Origin: Devosia sp. A16
GTDB taxonomy: Bacteria > Pseudomonadota > Alphaproteobacteria > Rhizobiales > Devosiaceae
Reading direction: 5' to 3'
DNA length: 64,000 bases
NCBI RefSeq assembly: GCF_001402915.1
Contig: NZ_CP012945.1
Coordinates: 3,697,501-3,761,500 of the forward strand
The position numbers and the translations under genes are program-made. The notes below the pieces were generated by a model. It did no database searches and was not told the DNA's origin. It was given only the letters and a program-made list of their open reading frames with translations. The first letter of the stretch is position 1. Each line of letters opens with the position of its first letter. This document shows positions 50,739-59,685 of this stretch, piece after piece.

Positions 50739-51398
50739 ATGCGCATTCTCGTCGTGGAAGACGACACCAATCTCAACCGGCAGTTGAAGGACGCGCTGAC
50801 CGAAGGCGGCTACGTCGTCGACGTGGCGTTCGACGGCGAGGAGGGCCACTTCCTCGGCGATACCGAACCCTACGATGCCGTGGTCCTCGATATCGGCCTG
50901 CCGCAGATGGATGGCCTCTCGGTGCTCGAGGAATGGCGCCGCGCCGGCAAGAAGATGCCGGTGCTGCTGCTCACGGCGCGCGACCGCTGGAGCGACAAGG
51001 TGCAGGGCATCGACGCCGGCGCCGATGACTATGTCGCCAAGCCGTTCCACATGGAAGAAGTGCTGGCCCGCGTCCGGGCGCTGGTGCGCCGGGCGGCCGG
51101 GCAGGCCTCCAACGAGATCAGCGCCGGTACGGTGCGGCTCGACGTCAAGGCCGGCAAGGTCACCGTCGATGGGCACTCGGTGAAGCTGACCAGCCACGAA
51201 TTGCGGCTGCTGAGCTACCTGATGCACCACAAGGGCAAGGTGATCTCGCGCACCGAGCTGACCGAACACCTGTACGATCAGGATTTTGACCGCGATTCCA
51301 ACACCATCGAAGTGTTCGTCGGCCGGCTCCGCAAGAAGCTGCCGGAGGATTGCATCCAGACGGTGCGCGGGCTGGGTTACCAGATCGCAGAGGACTGA
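50739..51398 (+). CDS. feuP: OmpR/PhoP-family response regulator, FeuP-like
   Basis: A 219-aa regulator. The receiver domain has the acidic pair 'VVEDDTNLNRQLKDAL', the phospho-acceptor Asp in 'DAVVLDIGLPQMDG' and Lys in 'DDYVAKPFHMEE'. The winged-helix domain ends with 'SNTIEVFVGRLRKKL' and 'IQTVRGLGYQI'. Together with the PhoQ-like kinase 47 bases downstream and the small periplasmic protein upstream it matches the FeuPQ system of rhizobia, which governs envelope and osmoadaptation genes. ATG at 50739 gives the standard length. Confidence 0.87.
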   Translation: MRILVVEDDTNLNRQLKDALTEGGYVVDVAFDGEEGHFLGDTEPYDAVVLDIGLPQMDGLSVLEEWRRAGKKMPVLLLTARDRWSDKVQGIDAGADDYVAKPFHMEEVLARVRALVRRAAGQASNEISAGTVRLDVKAGKVTVDGHSVKLTSHELRLLSYLMHHKGKVISRTELTEHLYDQDFDRDSNTIEVFVGRLRKKLPEDCIQTVRGLGYQIAED

Positions 51399-51445
51399 CA
51401 ACATTCCTTGTCGGCTAGCAGCGCGGACAGGGCAGGGGGACGGCC

Positions 51446-52864
51446 GTGACTGAAGCGCCTGGACATCCGGTGTCGCAGCGCAAGGGCTCGATCGCCGCCT
51501 CGCTGTTCCTGCTGTCGGCCGGCTGGCTGATCGTGGCGCTGGTGGCGACCGCGTTCCTGCTCACCGAGCTCTACTCGCGGGCGCTGGACAACAGCCTCGT
51601 CGAGACCCTGGAATTCCATGTCGAAACCCTGACCGATCTCAGCCTGCTGTCCGACACGCCGAAATCGGATCAGATCAAGGTCGCCGACCCGCGCTTCGAT
51701 CGCACCGGTTCGGGTTGGTACTGGGCCATCCGCGACGACAAGGGCGAACTGCTCAACTTCTCCAACTCCTATGTCGGCATGGTGCTGGGGCCGCTGCCGG
51801 GACCGTTCGACGCCACCAACTCCAAGTCGGCGGTGCTGACCGATCCGTTCAACATCAAGATCCGGGTGATCGAGCGCGCCGTGACCGTCAACGGCATGCC
51901 GCTGCACATCATGGTGACCGGTTCGCTCGACGAGATCCTGTCACTGGTCGACGAGTTCCGCGGCCAGACGCTGATCGTTCTCGGCGCGGTGGCGATCATG
52001 CTGGCGGTGATGTCGACCATCGTGGCGCGCCTGGCGCTGCGACCGGTGGGACGGTTGCGGCGCGAGGTGGAGCAGGTGCGCGAAGGCGATGCGGCGATGC
52101 TCACCGGCGCCTATCCGGCCGAGCTGGCGCCGCTGTCGGAGGAAATCAACGAGTTGCTGCGCTCCAACGCGCAGATCGTCGAGCGGGCCCGCAACCAGGT
52201 GGGCAACCTGGCGCACGGGCTGAAGACGCCGATCGCCGTGCTGCGCAACGAGGCCAACGCCGACAAGAAGAACAGCCTCGCCAAGGTGGTGGCCACCGAA
52301 ACCGAGAAGATGAGCCAACTGGTCAGCACCTATCTCGACCGCGCCCGGCTGGCGGCGCGCTCCTCGGTGGTGGGCAAGAAGGCCGATGCGACGCATGTGA
52401 TGCTGCGGCTGACCCGGGTGATGCAGAAGCTTAACCCGCGGGTCACCATCGCCATGGTGCGGCCCGACGCATCGTTGCCGTGGTTCCGGGGCGACGAGGG
52501 CGATCTCGAGGAGATGGCGGGCAACCTGCTCGACAATGCCTGCAAATGGGCCAAATCCTCGATCGGGGTGACCGTGGTGGCCGAGCGTAGCGGCGGGACC
52601 GCCAATCTGCTCATCAAGATCGACGACGACGGGCCAGGATTGACCGAGGAGGAAGCGACCAAAGTGTTGCGCCGCGGTGTCAGACTCGACGAGAAGACCC
52701 CCGGCTCCGGGCTGGGCCTGGATATCGTCAAGGAACTGGTTGACGTCTATGGCGGGTCCCTGCAATTGAAGCGCTCAGTGCTGGGGGGGCTCCTGGCAGA
52801 ATTGCGGCTGCCGGCCGCAAAAGTGGCGGGTTTCCGCACTTTCGCCTCAATACGTAAGGAATAA
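51446..52864 (+). CDS. feuQ: PhoQ-like sensor histidine kinase, FeuQ-like
   Basis: A 472-aa kinase. Two membrane segments (about residues 15-40 and 170-195) flank a periplasmic sensor domain with 'YWAIRDDKGELLNFSNSY'. A HAMP-like linker follows ('LRPVGRLRREVEQVREGDAA'), then the PhoQ-type H-box 'VGNLAHGLKTPIAVLRNEAN' and an ATPase domain with 'MAGNLLDNACKWA', 'IDDDGPGLTEEE' and 'GSGLGLDIVKEL'. It is the partner of the FeuP-like regulator. A lipoprotein gene follows after 26 bases and could share the transcript. Confidence 0.88.
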   Translation: MTEAPGHPVSQRKGSIAASLFLLSAGWLIVALVATAFLLTELYSRALDNSLVETLEFHVETLTDLSLLSDTPKSDQIKVADPRFDRTGSGWYWAIRDDKGELLNFSNSYVGMVLGPLPGPFDATNSKSAVLTDPFNIKIRVIERAVTVNGMPLHIMVTGSLDEILSLVDEFRGQTLIVLGAVAIMLAVMSTIVARLALRPVGRLRREVEQVREGDAAMLTGAYPAELAPLSEEINELLRSNAQIVERARNQVGNLAHGLKTPIAVLRNEANADKKNSLAKVVATETEKMSQLVSTYLDRARLAARSSVVGKKADATHVMLRLTRVMQKLNPRVTIAMVRPDASLPWFRGDEGDLEEMAGNLLDNACKWAKSSIGVTVVAERSGGTANLLIKIDDDGPGLTEEEATKVLRRGVRLDEKTPGSGLGLDIVKELVDVYGGSLQLKRSVLGGLLAELRLPAAKVAGFRTFASIRKE

Positions 52865-52890
52865 GGGCCCGGCCACCCTTAGAGACCCAG

Positions 52891-53388
52891 ATGCAGCAGA
52901 TCGTCCGCGCCCTTCCTGTCTTTGCCATGCTCCTGCTTGCCGGTTGCAGCATGGGTCCCTCCACCTCCGACGTCGCCCTCGGGCCGACGCTGCCGCAGCC
53001 GAACTCGACGCTCGGCACACTCGGCACCCAGCCGACGGTGACGCCCGCATCGCTTCCCGCGCCTGGCGCCGTCCAGTCCGCCAACACCACGATGAACGAC
53101 GTGACGGCCTTCCTCGATGCTTCGGTCGTCGGCCAGCTTTCGGCCAAGGACAAGTCGGAAGCGGCGAGCGCCCAGTTCAACGCGCTGACCTTCGGCCGCC
53201 CTGGCGCGCCGCGCGCCTGGAACGGCGACAAGGGGACGTCGGGCAGCGTGACCGTCGGCCCCTATGTCCGCGTCAACAATATCGACTGCCGCGATTTCAC
53301 CCATACCGTGACCATTGCCGGCGCCCCGCATGCCCGCAAGGGCACCGCCTGCCGCGAGGCCGACGGTACCTGGAGCGTCGCCGGCTGA
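52891..53388 (+). CDS. surface lipoprotein (RT0821/Lpp0805-like)
   Basis: A 165-aa lipoprotein with lipobox 'LLLAGCS' (Cys19). After a Pro/Thr/Ser-rich spacer comes a domain with 'SAKDKSEAASAQFNALTFGR' and the paired-cysteine end 'RVNNIDCRDFTHTVTI' and 'GTACREADGTWSVAG', the pattern of the RT0821/Lpp0805 (17 kDa antigen-like) surface proteins. It follows feuQ by 26 bases, and a lipoprotein at this place is also found in rhizobial feuPQ regions. It is probably outer-membrane anchored. Confidence 0.82.
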   Translation: MQQIVRALPVFAMLLLAGCSMGPSTSDVALGPTLPQPNSTLGTLGTQPTVTPASLPAPGAVQSANTTMNDVTAFLDASVVGQLSAKDKSEAASAQFNALTFGRPGAPRAWNGDKGTSGSVTVGPYVRVNNIDCRDFTHTVTIAGAPHARKGTACREADGTWSVAG

Positions 53389-53699
53389 GGCGCACGGGCG
53401 CCAGGCTTTTCCAGCAGAACCCACCCCGAGCTCGGTGTCGTCTTCGCGAATGCGGCGACCTTCGTTTGAGGGCGCGTGAGGCCCAGGAACGGGTTTCCGC
53501 TGCGCGGGGATGATCCTCGTTGTCGGGAACGGTCATAGCTGGTGCCTGTCGGCTGAGGGCGGCCGATCGTTTCGGAAACCCCGTTTTCGCCCGTACTGAC
53601 CGCGAAGTGATCGCCCGGTCGGCCCCTGGATAGTCTTTTGTTTACCGTCGAGGGCTAGGTTCGAAGACAATCCTCGGACTCCGACGCCTGCCGGTCTTC
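53389..53699. other. intergenic region after the lipoprotein gene
   Basis: This 311-bp stretch holds no tRNA-like fold or recognised motif that I can see. Minus-strand frames here (52879-53424 and 53297-53536) are low-complexity Arg/Ala runs and not convincing. The T-rich patch near 53635-53645 could be promoter DNA for the next gene. Confidence 0.5.
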
Positions 53700-54896
53700 A
53701 TGCCAGATACTGCTACTCGTCTTCAGTCAGCTGAAACTGCCGCAGCGCGCCGGTCTGCCGCCGTGCGGCCGTTTTTCGGTCTGATCGATGCAGTAACCGT
53801 TCCCGGGCCGGCCGGTTTCGATTTCGATGGCGGCATAGCCGAGCCGCACGCCAACGCCGCATGGATCTGGATGGTGCGCGACGTGGCGCCGGATCTGATC
53901 GACGCAAATGCCGGCGACGAGCCGGCCGCTCGTCAGGCGCTCGACCTGCTTATGCCCGAGCTGCTGCAGCGCGCCCGCGCCGCGATCGCCGCGATCGCCA
54001 CACCCGAGGCCGAGCGCCGCATGCAGATCCAGTTCGGCAGCGAGGACGGTTATCGCCGCTTGCCGGTGGTGCTCAATGCCCTGAAATGCCGGAGCCTGCT
54101 CGACAAGGCACAGGCCTTTGGCCGTGCCGCCAACGCCATGACCGACGAGACGGCGCTTGGCGTGGCGCTGCAGTCAATGCCGCTCAACGATCACGCGGTT
54201 TCCGCATTGCTGTTCCAGGCGGCGATGGGGCAGGTGAGCCACCCGGGCCGGCTGATGGCCGCCGCCATCCGTCTCGCCGGATCGGCCAGCGAAGCATCGC
54301 TGCAGCGCGCCGGCTTTGCGCCGCTGATCGAAGCGATCCTGTCGCATGCACAGGCCCAGATCCCGGCCCTCGACCAGCATGGCGCCTTCGCCGATATCGA
54401 TCTGACCTGCCGTGCCATCGACCGTTTCCATCGCCTGATGCGTGCGGTGACCGGCTATGTCGAGCTTGGCCGGCTCACCCGCTGGTCGACCGCCGTCGCG
54501 GCGCTGACCAAGACGGCATCCGAAATGGTAGAGCCGAAGCTCCGGGACGTGGCGCCGAACGTGAACCTGGCTTTGCGCCGCCACTCCGGCACCGATCGGC
54601 TCGACAGTGACCAGGTGCTGGCCGCGCTCAACGGTTGTTACGTGCTGGCGACGATCCGCGCTTGCCGCGACTCGCTGGCGCTCAACGCCATGTTCGACCA
54701 GACCTGGGCCCAGGTGGGACAGGGTCTGGAAATGCACGTCCAGCGCAACCTCGAACTGTTCCGGCAGAACCCGAGCGACCGGGTTGTCGCCGCACGGCTC
54801 GATGCCGCCATCAAGATGGCCGAGCTGCGCTTCAACCCGGACTATGCCGACGTGCTGCGCCGGGCGCGCGAAACTGCCGAGAAGCGGGCGAGCTGA
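53700..54896 (+). CDS. conserved-looking helical protein of unknown function
   Basis: A 398-aa soluble, almost wholly helical, Ala- and Leu-rich protein. There is no signal peptide or membrane segment. Motif-like stretches are 'HANAAWIWMVRDVAPDLID', 'GAFADIDLTCRAIDRFHRLM' and 'RRHSGTDRLDSDQVLAALNG', the last of which resembles a helix-turn-helix only superficially. I recognise no family. It starts at ATG 53700 and stands between the FeuQ-lipoprotein unit and the Sox-like pair that is read from the other strand; the two stops face each other 40 bp apart. Confidence 0.7.
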   Translation: MPDTATRLQSAETAAARRSAAVRPFFGLIDAVTVPGPAGFDFDGGIAEPHANAAWIWMVRDVAPDLIDANAGDEPAARQALDLLMPELLQRARAAIAAIATPEAERRMQIQFGSEDGYRRLPVVLNALKCRSLLDKAQAFGRAANAMTDETALGVALQSMPLNDHAVSALLFQAAMGQVSHPGRLMAAAIRLAGSASEASLQRAGFAPLIEAILSHAQAQIPALDQHGAFADIDLTCRAIDRFHRLMRAVTGYVELGRLTRWSTAVAALTKTASEMVEPKLRDVAPNVNLALRRHSGTDRLDSDQVLAALNGCYVLATIRACRDSLALNAMFDQTWAQVGQGLEMHVQRNLELFRQNPSDRVVAARLDAAIKMAELRFNPDYADVLRRARETAEKRAS

Positions 54897-54936
54897 GGCC
54901 GAGCGGAAGCTTGCGCAGCCGGTGCTTGCTCAGGCC

Positions 54937-56943
54937 TCAGGAACGCAGCTTCAACCTCTCCACCAGCCGCGCCGCAACCGCTGTCCCGGCATCCCGCACA
55001 TAGAGCTCGGTCCCCGCAGCGTCCGGCCCGCTGCGCAGTAGTGCGATGCCGCCATTGGCGCCGGCCCGATGCGGCGCAAACGTGACGCCGATCGCCTTGA
55101 GCGGATCGCTGGTCTCGGAATTCTCGAACACCAGGCAGCCCGGCTCGAACGAGCGGGCGTCCGCGGCAGTGATCGTCCAGATCTGCGCCTTGTCGCCGAA
55201 GCGGCCGGCAAGATAGGCAGGCGGCAGCGGCACCTCCTGGTCCGGCGCCGGCTGCGCCGGCACGCGCCAGCCGACATCGCGGATCTCTCCCGACAGCGCG
55301 CAGCGTTCGGCCGCCACCGAGCCGGCATCGCGCGCCGTTATGGCGCCGATATCTACGGCGGCGGCGATGTCGGCGAGCCCCAGTTGCACGGCGCGCGTGG
55401 CGAGGCCGGATATGCCGTATCTGCTGGCCGCGGCCGCGCGCCGGGTGATCAGAGACGATCCGCGATCGAGATAGGTGCCGCTCCGCGCCGAGCTGCGGAA
55501 CGGTGCAATCGGGGTGCGCGCGTCGGGCGTCTCGAAGGCTTCCTCGATAATCGCATCGACCACCGGCGGCGCCATCTTGCCGAGCAGGCCGAGTACGGCC
55601 GCCTTGCCGCTGCTCAATGCGGCAGCCGTGGTGTGGTAGCCGGCGGCAGCGCCGGCCAGCGCCACCGCAGGCAGTGTGCCCTGCGGACCGAGCCAGCCAT
55701 TGGCCTGATCCCAGGCCGCCCTCCCGCCGGCGCGAAGCCAGAGCAGGATGTCCGGCTGCCAGGCCCCGGCGGCGACCAGTTGGTCGGTCTCCATGGCGCT
55801 CGAGTCCTGGGCGATCCCGTCGATTGCGACGGCAAAGCCGACCCGCAGCCCGGGCTGGTTGCGCTGCAGCGGCTCGGCATGGCTCGGGGCCAGCGCCGAG
55901 GCGAGGGTGATGCCGGTTGCCTTGGCGAAATCGACAAAGCGTGAGGTGGTGCTGAGCCGGCTGTCGACGATACGTTGCACCTCGATCCCGGCATCGGCGA
56001 CATGCAGCGCCAGCCGGTAGGCGAAGCTGTTGGGTGTGGTGAATAGCGCCCGCCGTCCTGGCCAGACCCCGAAGCGCTCGGCCCGCAGGAACGCCGTGAG
56101 CGCCCCGACGACCCCGGGCGTCCGATTGCCCGGGAACAGCGGCAGCCGCTCGCTCGCACCGGTGGCGAGAACGATGTGCCTCGCAGCGATGGCGAGCACC
56201 CGCGACACCGGCTTGCCGTTGTCCACCACCACCTGGTGCACCCGAAGGGTCGTGCCGGCGATGGCGAAGGCCTCGGCGCGCGTGAGGATGCTCACCGAGC
56301 TCTTGCCGGCGAGGCCGGTGACCAGCCGCTCTACGGTCACTTCGGGCGTAGCTTCGGCATCGATCGCCCCGAAATAGCGGATGGTGCCGCCAAGGCTCTG
56401 GTGGCGCTCGATCAGCACACAGTTCTTGCCGGCGCCTGCAGCAGCGACCGCGGCGCTGAGGCCAGCGACCCCGCCGCCGACGATGGCGATGTCGGTCTCT
56501 ATGGTTTCGTCGAGCGCGGCGCTGTGCCAGGGCGGACTCGCCATCGGCTCGTTGCCGTAGCGATGGTTGAGCGTGCGCGCCGGGCCGAGCAGCCTATTGC
56601 GCAGTGCCCCGAGCAACCCGCTCGAGACGATCGGGTCGCGCCGGCTGCCGATGGTCACCAGCTCGAGGCCGGGCAGGGCCGGCGTGCGCTCCATCGGCAG
56701 CGCGATGCCTTTGCCGGTGCTGACCAGCGGCGCGAAGCTCTCATCGAGCGCCAGCGCTTCGTCGCGGTGCCGGCCGGCGATCTGGATGCCGTTGGCGAGG
56801 GTGGCCGAGAGCACCGTGTCGCCGGCAAAGCCCGTAATCACCCGCCCGTTGAGCCGGAACTGCAGCGGCTTGTCCCGGTCGAGTTCGGCGCCGCCGAGGC
56901 CGTGCGGGGCGTCGGCAGGAAAACGGTTGGAGAGGGCGCTCAC
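54937..56943 (-). CDS. SoxA-like FAD-dependent oxidoreductase (shortened)
   Basis: A 668-aa protein resembling the alpha subunit of heterotetrameric sarcosine oxidase. The N-terminal ferredoxin-like fold shows 'FRLNGRVITGFAGDTVLSAT' with no cysteine ligands, as in true SoxA. An FAD/NAD domain follows ('IAIVGGGVAGLSAAVAAAGA', 'HIVLATGASERLPLFPGNRT'). The usual C-terminal folate (GcvT) domain is mostly missing; the last 90 residues ('SDPLKAIGVTFAPHRAGANG') look like its final beta barrel. Typical SoxA is near 1000 aa. GTG at 56943 overlaps the stop of the upstream partner gene. Activity may differ from sarcosine oxidation. Confidence 0.72.
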   Translation of the reverse strand: MSALSNRFPADAPHGLGGAELDRDKPLQFRLNGRVITGFAGDTVLSATLANGIQIAGRHRDEALALDESFAPLVSTGKGIALPMERTPALPGLELVTIGSRRDPIVSSGLLGALRNRLLGPARTLNHRYGNEPMASPPWHSAALDETIETDIAIVGGGVAGLSAAVAAAGAGKNCVLIERHQSLGGTIRYFGAIDAEATPEVTVERLVTGLAGKSSVSILTRAEAFAIAGTTLRVHQVVVDNGKPVSRVLAIAARHIVLATGASERLPLFPGNRTPGVVGALTAFLRAERFGVWPGRRALFTTPNSFAYRLALHVADAGIEVQRIVDSRLSTTSRFVDFAKATGITLASALAPSHAEPLQRNQPGLRVGFAVAIDGIAQDSSAMETDQLVAAGAWQPDILLWLRAGGRAAWDQANGWLGPQGTLPAVALAGAAAGYHTTAAALSSGKAAVLGLLGKMAPPVVDAIIEEAFETPDARTPIAPFRSSARSGTYLDRGSSLITRRAAAASRYGISGLATRAVQLGLADIAAAVDIGAITARDAGSVAAERCALSGEIRDVGWRVPAQPAPDQEVPLPPAYLAGRFGDKAQIWTITAADARSFEPGCLVFENSETSDPLKAIGVTFAPHRAGANGGIALLRSGPDAAGTELYVRDAGTAVAARLVERLKLRS

Positions 56944-58004
56944 GCCGGCACCGTGGGATAGTCGCCGACGAGGAGCCTGTGGTTGCCGCGGCTCGGGCCG
57001 CGGGCAGCGAACCACCTGGCCTCATCGGTCGCCGCGACGCCGGCGAAGTGGCGCGCCAGCGCCGGCGCGAGAAACGCCGCCGCCGGGCCGAGGGCGGCGA
57101 CGACCTGCGCCTTGTGGCCGCGCGCCGGGCCGATAAAGGGCGCGCCATCGGTAGTGCCGAGGCTGCCGACCACCGTCTCGCCCGCAAGGCGCAGCGCGCC
57201 GGCTCTGGCGGCGGCGCTGCCGAGCCGTGCTCGCGCCGTGCTCGACTCTCCGCTCAAGAGCGCCGCGGCGCTGGCCTTGCCGTCCTGCACCAGCACGACG
57301 CCGCGATCGAGGAATGACAGATAGGGCGCCGGCAACGGCTTGAGGGTATCGAGCAGCATGGCAGCGCCGGCGATCGGCGCGAGGCTGCGATCGCGCGCCT
57401 CCTCGGGCAGATAGTCAAGCACGGCATCGTCGCCGGCGAGGATCACCTGCGCGGCCTCGGCGCCATGGTCGCCGGAAACGAGGTGCGCCGTGCCGTCCTT
57501 GCGCAGCGTCAGTACGGTCTCGGCGCGATCGAGGTGGCGTACGTCATGACAGCCGAGCCAGGCTTCGAGCGCCGGCTCGAACCGCCCATGGCCCAGCAAC
57601 TGCACATCGCGCACCCGCAACATCAGACCCTCGGCGATGCTGCGGTCGGCCACCGGCTCCACGGCATAGCCGAGTGCAATGGCGAGATGCCGGAAATGGC
57701 CGAGCACCGCGATGCTCGCGGGCGTCTCGGCGACGAACAGCGGATCGACCCGGCCGACGAGGCCCTTGCCCCAGCCGGCCACCAGCCTTGTCGTTTCTGC
57801 AGCGCTGCGCTTCAGCAGCAGCAGCGTCTCCGGCCGGGTGATCGGCGCCAAAGAAATGTCGATGCTGCGCTGCAGCCGGAACGGCGAGAACGGCTCGCCG
57901 ACGAGGCAGACGCGACGCCGGTGCTCCGTTGCCAGCAGGCCGGCGATGAGGCCTGCCAGCGGAGTGGAGCCGAGCACCAGGTAGTCGTAGCTGCCATCGG
58001 CCAT
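56940..58004 (-). CDS. DAO-like FAD oxidoreductase, partner of the SoxA-like gene
   Basis: A 354-aa protein with a Rossmann-like start, 'YDYLVLGSTPLAGLIAGLLA', where the usual FAD motif GxGxxG reads GSTPLAG, and a C-terminal stretch ('TDGAPFIGPARGHKAQVVAA') like the closing FAD segment of the glycine oxidase/sarcosine oxidase beta group. ATG at 58004 directly precedes the Rossmann motif. It overlaps the SoxA-like gene by 4 bp, so they act as a pair. FAD binding is in doubt because of the altered motif. No soxD or soxG gene is nearby. Confidence 0.6.
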   Translation of the reverse strand: MADGSYDYLVLGSTPLAGLIAGLLATEHRRRVCLVGEPFSPFRLQRSIDISLAPITRPETLLLLKRSAAETTRLVAGWGKGLVGRVDPLFVAETPASIAVLGHFRHLAIALGYAVEPVADRSIAEGLMLRVRDVQLLGHGRFEPALEAWLGCHDVRHLDRAETVLTLRKDGTAHLVSGDHGAEAAQVILAGDDAVLDYLPEEARDRSLAPIAGAAMLLDTLKPLPAPYLSFLDRGVVLVQDGKASAAALLSGESSTARARLGSAAARAGALRLAGETVVGSLGTTDGAPFIGPARGHKAQVVAALGPAAAFLAPALARHFAGVAATDEARWFAARGPSRGNHRLLVGDYPTVPA

Positions 58005-58138
58005 CAGATCAGCACGCCACCTTGTGGGCTGCGGCAATGCGCCTCCCACACATCGATGTGTCCGGGTGCATAATTTGCCCGAATGCCTTTATAGATCGGC
58101 CGCGTATCCGCACCGTCGCATGAGGCAGAGCCCTGCAC

Positions 58139-59209
58139 ATGATATTTTGGTCGCTCGCTTTTGTGGTCACAGCCGTCGCCTGCGCCGCGCTCTATTATGC
58201 GGGGGCCGGACGAAGGGTCAACGCGGCTGCCGCTGTTGTAGACAGCCCCGAGGTGGCGCACCTGAAACTGCAGCTCAAAGAAATCGAATCGGACCTGGCG
58301 CTCGGCCGCCTCGGCGCCGCCGAGGCGACGGCGGCGAAAGGCGAGCTGGCGCGCGAGCTGATGCGGTTGAAGGCAACGGCGAAACCGGCGACCGATGCGG
58401 GCGCGCGGCGCGGCCTCGTAGCGGCAGCGGCGGTGGTGACTGCCGTGCTGGCCTTCGGCGTCTATGGCGCGCTGGGGCGCCCTGACCTGCCGGCGCAGCC
58501 GCTGGCCGAGCGCCAGGACATGCCGCCGCCGGAGATGACGCTCGACGACGCGATTGCCCGTATCGAGGCCCAGCTCAGGGCCAAACCCGACGATCTGCGC
58601 GGCTGGACGGTGATCGCACCCGCCTACATGCAGATGGGCCGCTTCGTCGACGCGGCGACCGCGCTGCGCAAGGCGATCGAACTCGACGGTCCGACCGCCG
58701 ACCGCGAGACCGATCTGGGCGAAGCGCTGATGATGGCCAAGGACGGCGACGCCTCGGGCGAACCGCTGGCGCTGTTCCGCAGCGCCGCCAATCGCGATGT
58801 GACCCATGTGCGCTCGCGCTACTATCTCGCCAGCGAGGCGATGCGGGAGGGCGATTTCAAGACGGCCAAGGCCGAGTGGCAGGGCCTCTTGCAGCTGAGC
58901 AAGGGCGGCGAGAGCTGGCTTGCCAATGCCGAGGCTGGCCTCGCCGCCGCCGAAGCGGGCCTCAACGGCGGCGAGGTGCCGGACAATTCCGCTATTGCCG
59001 GCATGGTCGAGGGGCTGTCGAGCCGGCTCCACCAGGATGGCGGCACGATCGACGAATGGACGCGCCTAGTGCGCTCCCGGCTCGTTCTCGGGCAGACGGA
59101 GCTCGCTCAAACGGCGTATGATGCAGCTCGCAAAGCCTATCCCAATGCCGGAGATCGCACCGAGCTCGATGTTCTCGCCGCGGATAATGGACTGGTGGCA
59201 AGCAATTGA
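58139..59209 (+). CDS. ccmI: cytochrome c maturation protein CcmI
   Basis: A 356-aa inner-membrane protein that holds apocytochrome c for haem ligation. The first membrane segment 'FWSLAFVVTAVACAALYYAG', a coiled helical stretch ('DSPEVAHLKLQLKEIESDL'), a second membrane segment ('GLVAAAAVVTAVLAFGVYGA') and then a periplasmic TPR-like domain ('GWTVIAPAYMQMGRFVDAAT', 'RYYLASEAMREGDFKTAKAE') are as expected. It starts the ccm operon and overlaps ccmE by 4 bases. Confidence 0.9.
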   Translation: MIFWSLAFVVTAVACAALYYAGAGRRVNAAAAVVDSPEVAHLKLQLKEIESDLALGRLGAAEATAAKGELARELMRLKATAKPATDAGARRGLVAAAAVVTAVLAFGVYGALGRPDLPAQPLAERQDMPPPEMTLDDAIARIEAQLRAKPDDLRGWTVIAPAYMQMGRFVDAATALRKAIELDGPTADRETDLGEALMMAKDGDASGEPLALFRSAANRDVTHVRSRYYLASEAMREGDFKTAKAEWQGLLQLSKGGESWLANAEAGLAAAEAGLNGGEVPDNSAIAGMVEGLSSRLHQDGGTIDEWTRLVRSRLVLGQTELAQTAYDAARKAYPNAGDRTELDVLAADNGLVASN

Positions 59210-59670
59210 CGCAAAAGCAGAAACGCCTGACTCGCAAACAGAAGCGCCTGGCGGTGATCGCTGGCCTTGGCGTGATCCTTATCGCGGCGGGAGGCTTTCT
59301 GGCCTGGGCCTTGCGCGGACAAGTGGTGTTCTTTTACTCGCCGAGCGAAATCCATGAGCGGGCGGTCGCCGCTGGAACACCGATCCGGCTGGGCGGACTG
59401 GTCAAGGAAGGCACCTGGAAGCGTGTCGGGGAAACCTCGGATTTCGTAGTGACCGACGGCCAGACTGAAATGGCGACGCACTACGTCGGGCTGTTGCCCG
59501 ACCTGTTCCGCGAGGGGCAGGGCGTGGTGGTCGAGGGCAGCGTCACGCCGCAGGGAACCTTCGCGGCAACCAACGTGCTGGCCAAGCACGATGAGAACTA
59601 CATGCCCAAGCAACTGGTCGACGAGCTGAAGAAGCGCGGCGAATGGCAGCGTGATGGAGCTCCGCTGTGA
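59206..59670 (+). CDS. ccmE: haem chaperone CcmE
   Basis: A 154-aa haem carrier. A basic leader with one membrane anchor ('LAVIAGLGVILIAAGGFLAW') precedes the beta-barrel domain ('IRLGGLVKEGTWKRVGETSD', 'VGLLPDLFREGQGVVVEG'); the covalent haem site is the His in 'LAKHDENYMPK'. It starts with TTG at 59206, which overlaps the ccmI stop (TTGA). It binds haem in the periplasm and hands it to the CcmF/H complex. Confidence 0.93.
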   Translation: MTQKQKRLTRKQKRLAVIAGLGVILIAAGGFLAWALRGQVVFFYSPSEIHERAVAAGTPIRLGGLVKEGTWKRVGETSDFVVTDGQTEMATHYVGLLPDLFREGQGVVVEGSVTPQGTFAATNVLAKHDENYMPKQLVDELKKRGEWQRDGAPL

Positions 59671-59685
59671 TGGGTATTGCACCGG

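Noticed and set aside
53389-53699. Possible tRNA or small RNA gene after the lipoprotein gene
   Set aside because: No cloverleaf, CCA end or clear hairpin-terminator pair could be found by eye.
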